A stretch of 64,000 nucleotides of DNA from Deinococcus budaensis (GTDB taxonomy: Bacteria; Deinococcota; Deinococci; Deinococcales; Deinococcaceae). Positions 27,462 through 37,939 of this stretch are shown here, piece after piece; within the stretch, counting starts at the first letter, position 1; every line of letters begins with the position of its first letter. The stretch is from NCBI RefSeq assembly GCF_014201885.1, contig NZ_JACHFN010000003.1, forward strand, positions 62,001-126,000. Direction: 5' to 3'. Below the pieces are notes generated by a model that saw only the letters and a program-made list of their open reading frames with translations, ran no database searches and was not told where the DNA came from. A program made the position numbers and the translations under genes.

Positions 27462-28334
27462 ATGCGCGCCCGCCTGCTGCCTGCCGCCCTGCTCACCGCC
27501 GCCCTGCTCGCCCCGGGTTCCGCCGGAGGAGCGCCCGGTCAGGCGGCCGCGCCGCAGGGCACGCCGGTGCTGCGGCCCAGCGTCACGGCCCGCTACCCGC
27601 ACGACCGCGCGGCCTTTACCCAGGGGCTGCAATACCTGGGCGGCGGCCTCCTGATCGAGAGCACCGGGCAGGTGGGTGAGTCGGGCGTGCGGCGGGTGGA
27701 CCTGAGAACAGGCCGGGTGCAGGCGCAGGTGCCCACGCCCCTGGCCACGGCGTTTGGCGAGGGCGTGACCGTGCTGGGGGGCGTGGCCTACCACCTGACC
27801 TGGCAAAGCGGGCTGGCCTTTGCGCTGGACGCCGCGACCCTGCGCGAGGAGGGCCGCTACCGCTACCGGGGCGAGGGCTGGGGCCTGACCCACGACGGCC
27901 GCTCGCTGATCATGAGTGACGGGTCGAGCAGCCTCTTTTGGCGCGACCCCAAGACCTTTGCCGTGACCCGCACCTTGCGCGTGACCGACGGCGGGCAACC
28001 GGTCAAGAACCTCAACGAGCTGGAATACGTGCAGGGCAGCGTGTACGCCAACGTCTGGCTGACCGACCGCGTCGCCCGGATCGACCCCCGCACGGGCCGG
28101 GTCACCGCCTGGCTGGACGTGGGCGCGCTGATGCAGGAGGCCAGCGCCGCCGCCGCCCGCGCCGGGCGCCCCCTGACCTTCGACGACGTGCCCAACGGCA
28201 TCGCCTACGTGCCCGAGCGCGGCACCCTGCTGCTGACCGGCAAGCGCTGGCCCACCCTGTTCGAGGTCAGGGTGCCGGGCGTGCGGGCCGAACCCGGCAC
28301 CGCCGGCAAGGGCGCGGGCAACCGCCAGCCGTAG
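27462..28334 (+). CDS. Glutaminyl-peptide cyclotransferase, exported
   Basis: This 290-residue protein has a signal peptide (hydrophobic core about residues 6-18). It matches the five-bladed beta-propeller glutaminyl cyclase family, which turns N-terminal Gln into pyroglutamate. Diagnostic stretches are YPHDRAAFTQGLQYLGGGLL with ESTGQVGESGVR, then GEGWGLTHDGRSLIMSDGSS, LNELEYVQGSVYANVWLTD, and DVPNGIAYVPERGTLLLTGK near the end. It probably acts outside the cytoplasmic membrane. Monocistronic; convergent with the beta-helix gene. Confidence 0.9.
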   Translation: MRARLLPAALLTAALLAPGSAGGAPGQAAAPQGTPVLRPSVTARYPHDRAAFTQGLQYLGGGLLIESTGQVGESGVRRVDLRTGRVQAQVPTPLATAFGEGVTVLGGVAYHLTWQSGLAFALDAATLREEGRYRYRGEGWGLTHDGRSLIMSDGSSSLFWRDPKTFAVTRTLRVTDGGQPVKNLNELEYVQGSVYANVWLTDRVARIDPRTGRVTAWLDVGALMQEASAAAARAGRPLTFDDVPNGIAYVPERGTLLLTGKRWPTLFEVRVPGVRAEPGTAGKGAGNRQP

Positions 28335-28436
28335 CCCTGCTGACCACAGACCGCCGCAGACCGGCCGCGCTTGAGCCTCTGCGGACGGCGGCGAGGGGGG
28401 GAGGGGCGCGGCGGGGCCGCCGGGGGGGAAAGCCCC

Positions 28437-29762
28437 TTACAGCCCGATCTTCAGGCCTGCCTTTTTCACGCGGGCGAGCCAGTTGGCCCGCTCCTGGCGC
28501 TCCATGGTCTGGGTGACGCGGCCGGGCACGCTGCGGTTGCCGCTGCATCCGGGCGAGGTCTTGCCGCCCTGCCGCCACACGGCGGGGCAGTCGGGGAGCC
28601 AGTAGTTGTTGGTGGCGTTGCGGCCCTTCAGGGGTGTGCTCCAGCCCACCAGGTTGTTGCGGGCGGAATTGTTGAAGAACGTCCCCCGCCCCCGGTCCCC
28701 GTTCATGTCCCAGATGTAGATGCCCACGTTCTGCGAGGGCACGATGCGGGCGTCGGGCATGTAACCGCTGGACATCACCCGGTTTTCGAAGACCTCGATG
28801 TCGTGGCCCGCCGAGACGGCGATGCCCTGGTTGGAGGTGCCGATAATCACGTTGCGGTAGGCGCGCACATGCCCCGCCGCGTAGCTGAGGTCCTTGGCGC
28901 CGCCGTCGCCCAGCATCATGCCGCCGCCGCTGTATTCCTTGGCGGAGGGATTGGCGGGGTAGGCGCCCTGAATGTAGTTGTTGTGAATCAGGATCGGGGA
29001 GGTGGGCGTGCCGTGCGAGAGGTAGATGCTGATGTTCTCCTCGGGGCGGCTCTTGCCCGGCTCGTTGATGATCTCGTTCCAGGCGATCTCGGCTCCCGGA
29101 ATCTTGAACACCCCGTTGAACTGCACGAACTGCACCAGCCGCACCTTGTCGCGCGAGAAGGTGTTCGGCCCGGTGCTGTAGCGCCCGTCGATGTTGCGGG
29201 CGCGGTTGCGGCGGATCTTGACCGTGTCGCCCCGCGCCGGGACACCCCGGTAGTCGCGGAAGTACATGCCCGAGGTGCCGACCAGCTCGTTGTTCTCGAC
29301 GACCGCGCTGCTGAATTCCTCCAGGTGCAGGAAGCGGCCCGGGTAGCGGTGCTCCTTGAGGGGCCGCCCGGGATTGAGCGCCACCCCGCGCGTGCGCCGC
29401 ACCGTCACCCGCGCTTTTTGAAAGGCGCTGAGAATCAGGGTCCCCTTGCTGCGGATGTTCGAATTCTCGATGATGACCCGCTCGGAGGTCTTGATGGTCA
29501 CGGCAGGCACCTTGGGGTCGAGGCTCTGCCAGTTGCCCCGGTAGGTGCCGCCCTTGCGGATGGTGACCGGGCCACGGTACTTGATCGCCGGGCTGACCGC
29601 CGCCTTGGCGGGTGCCTTTTGAGCAGGTGCCTTTTGAGCGGGCGCCGCCTTGGCAGGCGTCTGGCCCGGCTTCTGCTGCGCCAAGGCCGCGCTCCCCGGC
29701 AGGGGAAGGACCAGGGGCAGCAGCGCCGCCCACAGGGGCACTCGCCGGATTGTCGGGGCCAT
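28437..29762 (-). CDS. Secreted right-handed parallel beta-helix protein
   Basis: This 441-residue protein has a signal peptide (hydrophobic core about residues 8-25, ending SAALAQ). A Lys/Ala/Pro-rich linker with AQKAP repeats follows at about 31-52. The remainder has the Asn-ladder pattern of parallel beta-helix (polysaccharide-lyase-like) proteins: IIENSNIRSKGTLILSAF, VVENNELVGTSGMYFRD, ISVSAGH-type turns and FFNNSARNNLVGW. Substrate and enzymatic activity cannot be assigned. The start at 29762 follows a TAGACT box by five bases (29768-29773). Confidence 0.75.
   Translation of the reverse strand: MAPTIRRVPLWAALLPLVLPLPGSAALAQQKPGQTPAKAAPAQKAPAQKAPAKAAVSPAIKYRGPVTIRKGGTYRGNWQSLDPKVPAVTIKTSERVIIENSNIRSKGTLILSAFQKARVTVRRTRGVALNPGRPLKEHRYPGRFLHLEEFSSAVVENNELVGTSGMYFRDYRGVPARGDTVKIRRNRARNIDGRYSTGPNTFSRDKVRLVQFVQFNGVFKIPGAEIAWNEIINEPGKSRPEENISIYLSHGTPTSPILIHNNYIQGAYPANPSAKEYSGGGMMLGDGGAKDLSYAAGHVRAYRNVIIGTSNQGIAVSAGHDIEVFENRVMSSGYMPDARIVPSQNVGIYIWDMNGDRGRGTFFNNSARNNLVGWSTPLKGRNATNNYWLPDCPAVWRQGGKTSPGCSGNRSVPGRVTQTMERQERANWLARVKKAGLKIGL
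29611..29640 (-). repeat. 15-bp tandem repeat in the beta-helix protein linker
   Basis: Two nearly identical 15-bp units (29611-29625, 29626-29640) encode the repeated AQKAP in the Ala/Pro/Lys linker. Confidence 0.7.
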
Positions 29763-29767
29763 GCGGG

Positions 29768-29773
29768 AGTCTA
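29768..29773 (-). promoter_or_regulatory. -10-like box TAGACT before 29762
   Basis: TAGACT ends five bases before the ATG of the beta-helix gene. Confidence 0.5.
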
Positions 29774-29913
29774 GCATCGCCCGCCGCAGACGGTCAGAAG
29801 GCTGCACCAGGGCAGCCTACGGGGGCGCCCGCCACGTCCACAAGCGCCGCCAGCTTCACGCAGCAGGGGGCAGAGGGGGCCGGGTCCCTGTGCCTCACCC
29901 CCCTTCTGCCCCC

Positions 29914-30531
<618 letters not shown>

Positions 30532-30628
30532 GGGACTGCGGCCGCGCCGCCACCTGTCGCCTGTGGCTGCGGGCGGGCAGCGGAAAGCCGCCTTCTCGGC
30601 GCCACAGGCCAGGCCCCAGACGCCCCGG

Positions 30629-31489
30629 TCACAGCCCGGTCGGGTGATGCAGGAACTGCCAGGGCAGGCCGAACTCCTCTTCCAGCCGGGCGGCCAGGGC
30701 GCGGACCCCGAAGACCTCGGTCTCGTAGTGCCCGGCAAAGACCACGTTGACCCCGTACTCGAAGGCGTCGTGAAAGTGCTTGTGCTCGGGTTCGCCGGTC
30801 AAGAGGGTGTCGAGGCCCAGGGCGGCGGCCTCGGCCACGGCGCCCGCGCCGCTGCCGCTGAGCACGCCGAGGCGCTGCACCTGCGGAATACCGCCGCCGT
30901 GGACCAGGCAGATCTCGCCGGTGAGCTTCTGCACCCGGTCGGCGAAGTCCTGGAGCGACTGCGCGAAGGGCAACTCGCCCGCCAGCCCGATCTGGCGCCC
31001 CGCCGCCTCCCCGAACGGCTGGAGATTCCCCAGGCTCAGCGCGCGGGCGATCATCGCGTTGTTGCCCACCTCGGGGTGCGCGTCGAGCGGCAGGTGCGCG
31101 GCGTAGAGGTTGAGGTCGGCCATCAGCGCGGTGCGGACGCGGGTGCGGTGCGGCCCGCGCAGCGCCAGCGGCTGCCCCCAGAAGAGGCCGTGGTGGACCA
31201 GCAGCAGGTCGGCCCCGCTGTCAGCGGCGCTTTGCAGGGTCTTGACGCTGGTGTCCACGCTGGCCGCCACCCGCCGGATCACGCCGGTCCCCTCGATCTG
31301 GAGGCCGTTGAGGCTGAGGTCGGCGTAGCTGCCCGTGCCGAGGTACTCGTCCAGCCAGCGCACCAGCGTGTCGCGGTCCACCTCGCCGCGGGGCTGGGCG
31401 TCTCGGGGCTGGGCATCTCGGGGTTGGGCGTCTCGGGACTGAGCATCTCGGGGCTGCGGCGCCGGGTGCTGCGACAGGGGGTCGGTCAT
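30629..31489 (-). CDS. Nif3-like dinuclear metal-centre protein
   Basis: This 286-residue protein has the NIF3/YbgI fold: VRWLDEYLGTGSYADLSLNGLQIEG, metal-ligand His residues in LLLVHHGLFWGQP (about residue 99) and GHYETEVFGVRALAARLEEE near the C-terminus. Family members form hexameric toroids with two metal ions; a GTP cyclohydrolase-like role has been proposed but not settled. The first 35 residues before the domain are low-complexity repeats of RDAQP encoded by a 15-bp tandem repeat. A TAGAAT box lies seven bases before ATG 31489. Confidence 0.85.
   Translation of the reverse strand: MTDPLSQHPAPQPRDAQSRDAQPRDAQPRDAQPRGEVDRDTLVRWLDEYLGTGSYADLSLNGLQIEGTGVIRRVAASVDTSVKTLQSAADSGADLLLVHHGLFWGQPLALRGPHRTRVRTALMADLNLYAAHLPLDAHPEVGNNAMIARALSLGNLQPFGEAAGRQIGLAGELPFAQSLQDFADRVQKLTGEICLVHGGGIPQVQRLGVLSGSGAGAVAEAAALGLDTLLTGEPEHKHFHDAFEYGVNVVFAGHYETEVFGVRALAARLEEEFGLPWQFLHHPTGL
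31391..31450 (-). repeat. 15-bp tandem repeat, four units, in the Nif3-like gene
   Basis: Four 15-bp units (31391-31405, 31406-31420, 31421-31435, 31436-31450) encode RDAQP/RDAQS. Alternate units differ at one position (CGT or CAT), hinting at a 30-bp duplication of a pair. Copy-number change would keep the reading frame. Confidence 0.85.
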
Positions 31490-31496
31490 GGGGGGC

Positions 31497-31502
31497 ATTC
31501 TA
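31497..31502 (-). promoter_or_regulatory. -10-like box TAGAAT before 31489
   Basis: TAGAAT is near consensus and lies seven bases before the Nif3-like ATG. Confidence 0.55.
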
Positions 31503-31513
31503 GGCGGCCCGGC

Positions 31514-31912
31514 TCAGCGCAGATCGGCGGCAGGCACGCTTTGGTGCGCTCCCGCCACGACCTCCAGCCGGTTGCCGAAGGGGTCGCGCAGAAAGACGCG
31601 CGGCACCCCGGCTTCCGCGTCGGCGCGGTAGGGCACGCCCTGGGCCTCGCAGTGCGCCCCGAAGGCGGCGAGGTCGGCGCAGCGCAGCGCCGGATGGCCC
31701 TTCTCGCGCGGCACGAAGTCGGGCGTCACGCCCACGTGCAGCTGCCGCCCGTCGGGCAGGCCGAACCACACGCCGCCCCGCGCCCGTAAGGCTTCCGGCT
31801 TGCGCAACTCCGGCAGCCCCAGAAAGGTTCCGAAAAAGGCCCGCGCCTGCGCCTCGCACCCGGCAGGCGCCTCGACCTGCACGTGGTCCAGCCCGGTGAT
31901 CAGGGTCGTCAT
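31514..31912 (-). CDS. VOC-family (glyoxalase-like) protein
   Basis: This 132-residue protein has one vicinal-oxygen-chelate module: ITGLDHVQVEAPAGCEAQAR with the first metal-ligand His, LHVGVTPDFVPREKGHPAL, and VFLRDPFGNRLEVV with the final Glu. These metal-binding positions suggest a glyoxalase, dioxygenase or antibiotic-resistance-type enzyme. The substrate is unknown. A TATGCT box (31920-31925) lies seven bases before ATG 31912. Confidence 0.8.
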   Translation of the reverse strand: MTTLITGLDHVQVEAPAGCEAQARAFFGTFLGLPELRKPEALRARGGVWFGLPDGRQLHVGVTPDFVPREKGHPALRCADLAAFGAHCEAQGVPYRADAEAGVPRVFLRDPFGNRLEVVAGAHQSVPAADLR

Positions 31913-31919
31913 GGGACCG

Positions 31920-31925
31920 AGCATA
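31920..31925 (-). promoter_or_regulatory. -10-like box TATGCT before 31912
   Basis: TATGCT lies seven bases before the VOC-protein ATG. Confidence 0.5.
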
Positions 31926-32070
31926 GGTCCGGCCCCGGCTCCCGCGCCGCGTTCCCGGGCGGGGAACAAGGAGAAAAGGGCGCGCTGGCCCCGGTTTCCC
32001 GCTTCTTTCCCCCCAGAGGGCGCTCCCCCGGACGTTTCAGGGCCGGTGGGGTCCACTCCGGCTCAGCGGC

Positions 32071-33990
32071 TCAGGCGAGCGCGACCTCCGCCGCGCGTTC
32101 CTGGGACGCGCCGCCGGGTGCGTCCCAGGGGGTGCTCAGCAACCGGTCCAGCGGCACCGGGCGCCCCAGCAAGTAGCCCTGGCCGACGTGGCAGCCCAGG
32201 GCGTGCAGCGCGCGCAGCTGGGCGTCGTCTTCCAGGCCCTCGGCGACGACCTCGAGGTCCAGCACTTCGGCCACCTGGAGCAGCGCGCCCAGCAGCGTCT
32301 GGGTAAAAGGCTGGCCCTGACCGCCGCGCAGGTCCGCCACAAAGGAGCGGTCGATCTTGACCGTGTCGAGCGGCAGGTCGCGCAGCGAGGAGAGGGAGGT
32401 GTGCCCGGTGCCGAAATCGTCGAGGGCGACGCGCACCCCCAGGGCGCGCAGCTCCCCCAGCGTGTGGCTCGCGCGCGCCACGTCGCGCATCAGGGCCGTC
32501 TCGGTAAGTTCGAGTTCCAGCCGCCCGGGCGCCAGGCCGCAGTCGCGCAGCACGGCGCGCACCGTCTGCGGAAAGTCGGGGTCCTCCAGCTGGACCGGCG
32601 AGACGTTCACGGCCACCACCAGCGTGCCGGGCAGGTGCCGGGCGTCGGTGCAGGCGCGGCACATCACCCACTCGCCCAGCGGCACGATGAGGCCGGTCGC
32701 CTCGGCCAGCGGAATGAACTCGGCGGGACTGACCTCGCCCAGCTGGGGATGGGTCCAGCGCAGCAGGGCCTCGACCTTGACCGCCTGCCGGGTGCGCAGG
32801 TCAAAGAGCGGCTGGTAGTGCAGGGTCAGTTCGCCGCGCGTGGCCGCGTGCTGCACGTCGCGCTCCAGCGTGGCCCGGCGCGCCTCGGCTTCCCCCAGCG
32901 CGCTGGCGTAGCGGTACGCGGCGTTCTTGCCGGTGCGTTTGGCGCGGTACATCGCCAGGTCGGCGGCGCGCAGCAGGGTCTCGGGGTCGGCCCCGTCGTG
33001 CGGCGAGACGCTGACCCCCACCGACGCGGTGACGAGTTCGCTGCGGCCCCCCAGATCGTAGGACGCCTGGAGGACCGCGCACACCCGTTCGCCCAGGGCC
33101 TGCGCGTCGGCGGCGCCGTGAACCGGCAAGAACAGCGCGAACTCGTCGCCCCCCAGCCGCGCGACGGCGCCCCCGGCCCCGGCGGCCAGGCGGTGCAGGC
33201 GTTCGCCCGCTTCTCTGAGCAGGGCGTCCCCGGTTTCGTGGCCGCGCTCGTCGTTGACCCGCTTGAAGCCGTCGAGATCGATAAACAGCACGGCGTGGGC
33301 CTGCCCCGGTCCGCCGCGTAGCGCCCGCTCCAGCGCCGCCGCCCAGCCCCGGCGGTTGAGGCGCCCGGTGGGCAGGTCCGTGTGTGCCAGGCGCTTTTGC
33401 TCGCGGGCCTGCTCCTGAAGGCGGGCGGCAAAAGCGCGGATCAGCGCCAGCAGCGTGACGGTGCTGAGGCCCAGTTGCAGCAGCGCGGCGCTGAGCGCGG
33501 CCGACTCCGGGTCGCGCAGGTGCGCGGCGACGTAGCCCACGCTGACCGCCGCCATGCCCGCTCCCGAGGCGAGGGCGACCCGCCGGGCGACCCGGTCCGG
33601 ACCTCCCGGCATCAGAAAGGTCACGACGTACAGCGCGGGCACCCACCAGTACGTTTCGGTCAGTTCACGCAGGGTCTCCGCGCCCCCGGTGAAGTGCAGC
33701 AGGTAAGCCAGCCGCAGCACGAAAAAGGCCCCCGCCGCCGTGACCAGCGTGTTCACGACCCCGCGCAGCGCGCCGGGCCGCCACAGCAGCGCGCCTTCCA
33801 GCAGCAGCAGCAGCGCGGCGATCAGCGGATAGCTCACCCGGTCAAAGGCGGTCGTGCGCGGCGCGGCGGAGTCCAGCAGCACGCCCACCCCCGCCGCCAG
33901 CGCCGTGACCGGCAGCGCGAGCAGCAGCTTGCGGCGCCAGGCCCGCTCTTCGGAGGTCAGGGAACGGGCGGCGGCCGCAGCATCGAACAC
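32071..33990 (-). CDS. Membrane-bound GGDEF-EAL cyclic-di-GMP enzyme
   Basis: This 639-residue protein has six or so N-terminal membrane segments (to about residue 190), then a GGDEF domain with intact RLGGDEFALFL (about residue 280). An EAL domain follows with VEALLRWTHP, VAVNVSPVQL, LELTETALM, DDFGTGHTSLSSL, KIDRSF and QGYLLGRPV. Both active sites look complete, so it could make or degrade c-di-GMP. Many such hybrids favour one activity. No PAS or GAF domain; the membrane part is the likely sensor. The GTG start at 33990 lies five bases after TAGGCT (33996-34001). Confidence 0.92.
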   Translation of the reverse strand: MFDAAAAARSLTSEERAWRRKLLLALPVTALAAGVGVLLDSAAPRTTAFDRVSYPLIAALLLLLEGALLWRPGALRGVVNTLVTAAGAFFVLRLAYLLHFTGGAETLRELTETYWWVPALYVVTFLMPGGPDRVARRVALASGAGMAAVSVGYVAAHLRDPESAALSAALLQLGLSTVTLLALIRAFAARLQEQAREQKRLAHTDLPTGRLNRRGWAAALERALRGGPGQAHAVLFIDLDGFKRVNDERGHETGDALLREAGERLHRLAAGAGGAVARLGGDEFALFLPVHGAADAQALGERVCAVLQASYDLGGRSELVTASVGVSVSPHDGADPETLLRAADLAMYRAKRTGKNAAYRYASALGEAEARRATLERDVQHAATRGELTLHYQPLFDLRTRQAVKVEALLRWTHPQLGEVSPAEFIPLAEATGLIVPLGEWVMCRACTDARHLPGTLVVAVNVSPVQLEDPDFPQTVRAVLRDCGLAPGRLELELTETALMRDVARASHTLGELRALGVRVALDDFGTGHTSLSSLRDLPLDTVKIDRSFVADLRGGQGQPFTQTLLGALLQVAEVLDLEVVAEGLEDDAQLRALHALGCHVGQGYLLGRPVPLDRLLSTPWDAPGGASQERAAEVALA

Positions 33991-34333
33991 GCCCCAGCCT
34001 AGAGGGCAGGCCGCACCAGAACTCTTACAGGGTCTGCCCCGGCAGGCGCGCCAGCAACGGCCCCCACACGGGGCGAACCGGCCCGGCCGCGAGGTCCGGG
34101 GGAAGCCATTTCTGACAACACTCTTTCAGGCCGGAGCCGCCCGCCGCCCGGGCGGGGCGGCGGCGGGCAAGCACTTTAGGTATTTCCCAGAATGGAGGCG
34201 TAAGGTGAAGGCATTCTTTTCACCCACTCGGGGGGGTTGACGTGACTGTTTCAGACTGTCCGGCCCAGGCGCTTACTCCACCTCGCCCCATCTGGCCTCG
34301 CTGCCCCAGCTGGCCCTGCTGCGGGGCGGCCCG
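33991..34333. other. Intergenic region between divergent GGDEF-EAL gene and Bat-type operon
   Basis: This 343-base divergent spacer holds the TAGGCT box of the minus-strand gene and a GC-rich near-palindrome at about 34135-34170. GGTGAA (34204-34209) and TTCACC (34219-34224) form a small inverted repeat in a locally AT-richer stretch (34175-34225) that could hold the operon promoter or an operator. No credible gene is seen. Confidence 0.4.
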
Positions 34334-34854
34334 GTGAGGGGCCTCTCTCTCCTGCTGGCGCTGGGAGCGCTGCTGGGGGCGCTGGGTGCGGGCTTTCTGG
34401 CGGGGCGCGCCACTCTGCCGCCCGGGCCGGGAGACGCGGCCGCGCGGGTGAGCCAGGCCGCGGCCCAGCCGCTCACGGCGACCCTGCCCGGCGATCCGCG
34501 CGAACTGATTCCGCTGGTTCCGGGTCCCGGCGAGGGGCCGGGGCAAACGCCGCCGGGCCTCCCGCAGCCTGGCCCCCAGCCGCCCCCCGGCCAGGCGCCG
34601 GGGGAAGGAGAGTGCACCGTGCTGCTGCACCGAGACGGACAGTTCTACCGCCTGCAACCCGGCCAGCCGGGGACAGGACAACCCGGACAGGGGCAGCCGC
34701 AGCCCGGCCCGGGCCAGCGCGGGGACGGCCAGCCGGGCGCCGACAGCGACGAACTGTTTCCGCTGGAACCGTTCGGCCCTGGCCCCGGTCTCCCGGACCT
34801 GCCCGGCCTGCCGCCCACCCAGCCTGACCAGCCGGGGCTGGACCTGAGGGTCTG

Positions 34855-34855
<1 letters not shown>
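34334..34855 (+). CDS. Exported or membrane-anchored Gly/Pro/Gln-rich protein heading the Bat-type operon
   Basis: I do not recognise this 173-residue protein. An N-terminal hydrophobic helix (LSLLLALGALLGALGAGFLAG) serves as signal or anchor. The rest is almost entirely Gly, Pro and Gln, with a short ordered-looking island ECTVLLHRDGQFYRLQPGQP near residue 93 and an acidic stretch DSDELFPLEPFGPG. The GTG at 34334 is the only usable start after an in-frame stop. Its TGA overlaps the moxR ATG (TGATG), so it is the first gene of the operon. Confidence 0.6.
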
Positions 34856-35899
<1,044 letters not shown>

Positions 35900-35913
<14 letters not shown>

Positions 35914-36886
35914 GCGCCGCCCCCGGCCGCCGGTCCCACCGCCCGCGCCCGCCGTCCACGCCCCGCCTTCACCGCGTCCCCCCGAGCTGCCCGCGCAGCT
36001 GCTGAGGCGGCTGGAGTTCAAGGTGGTGCGGCGGCTCGACGGGTTTCTCTTCGGCGACTACCGGGGGTTGTTCTACGGTCCCAGCCTCGACCTGGCCGAG
36101 GTCCGCGAGTACCAGCCGGGCGACGAGGTGCGGCGCATCGACTGGAACGTGACCGCCCGCTCGGGCCGCCTGCACGTCCGCCAGTACCGCGAGGAACGCG
36201 AGCTGACCGCCTGGCTTTTAATCGACACCTCCGCCTCCATGAACTTCGGCACCCGCCGCACCCTCAAACGCGACCTGGCGCGCGACTTCGCGGGGGTCGC
36301 GGCGCTGGTGGTCACCCGCCACGGGGACAAGGTCGGCGCGGTCGCCTTCGGGCCGCTGGCGGGCACGCTGCCGCCGCGCGGCGGGCGCTTTCAGGCCCTG
36401 AACGTGCTGCGGCTGCTGTGCGGGGAGGGCGCGGCCCTCCGGCCTCCGGCTGTCCAGCCCGGAGGCAGCCCCCTGGAAGAAGCCCTGGACGCCGCCCACC
36501 GCACGCTGCGGCGCCGCTCGCTGGTGTTCGTGGTGTCGGACTTTCTGGAGGGGACCGGCAGCGGGAGCGGCTGGACGCGGGCGCTGGGGCGGCTGGCGCA
36601 GCGGCACGACGTGGTGGCCGTGCGGGTCTCGGACCCCGCCGAGCGGGTGCTGCCCGACGTGGGCGGCCTGCGGCTGCGCGACCCCGAGACGGGCCAGGAA
36701 CTGTGGCTGGACACCTCCGACCCGGGGGTGCGCGCCGCCCACGCCCGGCTGGTGGCGGGGCGTGACCGGGCGCTGCGCGGAGCGCTGGGGGCCGCAGGGG
36801 TGGACCTGCTCGACCTGGGCACCGAGCGGGAGCTGGTCGGCCCGCTGCTGCGCTTCGCGGCGGCCCGGCGGGGGAGGCGCGCATGA
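35900..36886 (+). CDS. DUF58-domain protein
   Basis: This 328-residue soluble protein has a Pro-rich start. The DUF58 core is recognisable from YRGLFYGPSLDLAEVREYQP, GDEVRRIDWNVTARSGRLHV and WLLIDTSASMNFGTR, where DTSAS resembles a VWA metal site. DUF58 genes almost always follow moxR, and the product is thought to be handled by that ATPase. It overlaps moxR by 14 bases and the first VWA gene by four. Confidence 0.9.
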
Positions 36887-37899
36887 CCTTCGGCTTTCCC
36901 GCGCTGCTGTGGCTGCTGGCGCTGCTGCCGCTGACCGGCTGGCTGCTGTGGTCGGCGGCGCGGCGGCGGGGGCGGCGGGCGCAGGCCTACGCCGACCCGC
37001 ACCTGCTGGGCGCCGTGCTGCCCGCCGGGGGGGGCCGCCGCCGCCGCCTGCCGCTGGCGCTGCAACTCGGGGCGTTGGCGCTGCTGCTGTTCGGCGCCGC
37101 GCAGCCGGTCGCCCAGCCCCGGCTGCCGGTCAACCAGGCCTCGGTGATGATCGCGCTGGACGCCTCGCGCTCGATGCTGGCCGACGACGTTCTTCCCACC
37201 CGGCTGGAGGCGGCGCGCACGGTGGCCCGCGAGTTTCTGGCGCTGGCGCCCACCTCCACCCGCATCGGCTTTCTGACCTTTTCCGACAATGCCTCGGTGC
37301 TGGTGCCGCCCACCACCGACCGCCAGGAGGTGCTCGCCGCGCTGGAGCGGGTGAGGCCCGCCCAGGCGACCTCCTTCGCGGGGGCGCTGGTAAGCGGGGT
37401 GCGCGCCCTGCCCGAGCGCGCCGGGGCCGCGCCGCCGCCCGAACTGCTCGACGGTCCTCCCCCGGCGGCGCCCCAGGCGAACACGCCGCGCCCCGACCCC
37501 GCCACGCTGCCGCCCGGCGCGATTCTGCTGCTCTCGGACGGCATCTCGAACCGGGGGGCGAACCCGGCGGTCGCCGCGCGCTTCGCCTCCGACCACGCGG
37601 TCAAGCTCTACGCGGTTGCCCTGGGGCGCGAGGGCGGCGCGGTGACCCGGGTGGGCGGCGAACTGGTGTTCGTGCCTTTCGACACCCGCGAACTGACCCG
37701 CCTGACCGCGCTGACGGGCGGCCAGTTCCTGTACCCGCCCGACGCCGAGCGCCTGCGCGGGCTGTACCGCGAACTCGGCACCGCGATCCGCTGGCAACCC
37801 AGCGACCTGGGGCTGGGCGCCCCGCTGGCCGGGCTGGCGGCGCTGCTGCTGGTGCTGGGCGGCGGGCTGGCGCTGGCCTGGCACCGGAGGGTGCCGTGA
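36883..37899 (+). CDS. BatA-like VWA-domain membrane protein, first copy
   Basis: This 338-residue protein has two N-terminal membrane segments (about residues 4-22 and 55-75), a VWA domain with the MIDAS sequence DASRSMLADD (about residue 92) and a C-terminal membrane helix (LGAPLAGLAALLLVLGGGLAL). In Bacteroides-type aerotolerance operons BatA and BatB have this arrangement. The MIDAS ligand set D-x-S-x-S is intact. An Ala/Pro-rich insert (about 178-206) interrupts the VWA domain. Confidence 0.88.
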   Translation: MTFGFPALLWLLALLPLTGWLLWSAARRRGRRAQAYADPHLLGAVLPAGGGRRRRLPLALQLGALALLLFGAAQPVAQPRLPVNQASVMIALDASRSMLADDVLPTRLEAARTVAREFLALAPTSTRIGFLTFSDNASVLVPPTTDRQEVLAALERVRPAQATSFAGALVSGVRALPERAGAAPPPELLDGPPPAAPQANTPRPDPATLPPGAILLLSDGISNRGANPAVAARFASDHAVKLYAVALGREGGAVTRVGGELVFVPFDTRELTRLTALTGGQFLYPPDAERLRGLYRELGTAIRWQPSDLGLGAPLAGLAALLLVLGGGLALAWHRRVP

Positions 37900-37939
37900 A
37901 CCCCTGGCCCAGCCGCCCCCAGCACGGGGAGGTGCCCTC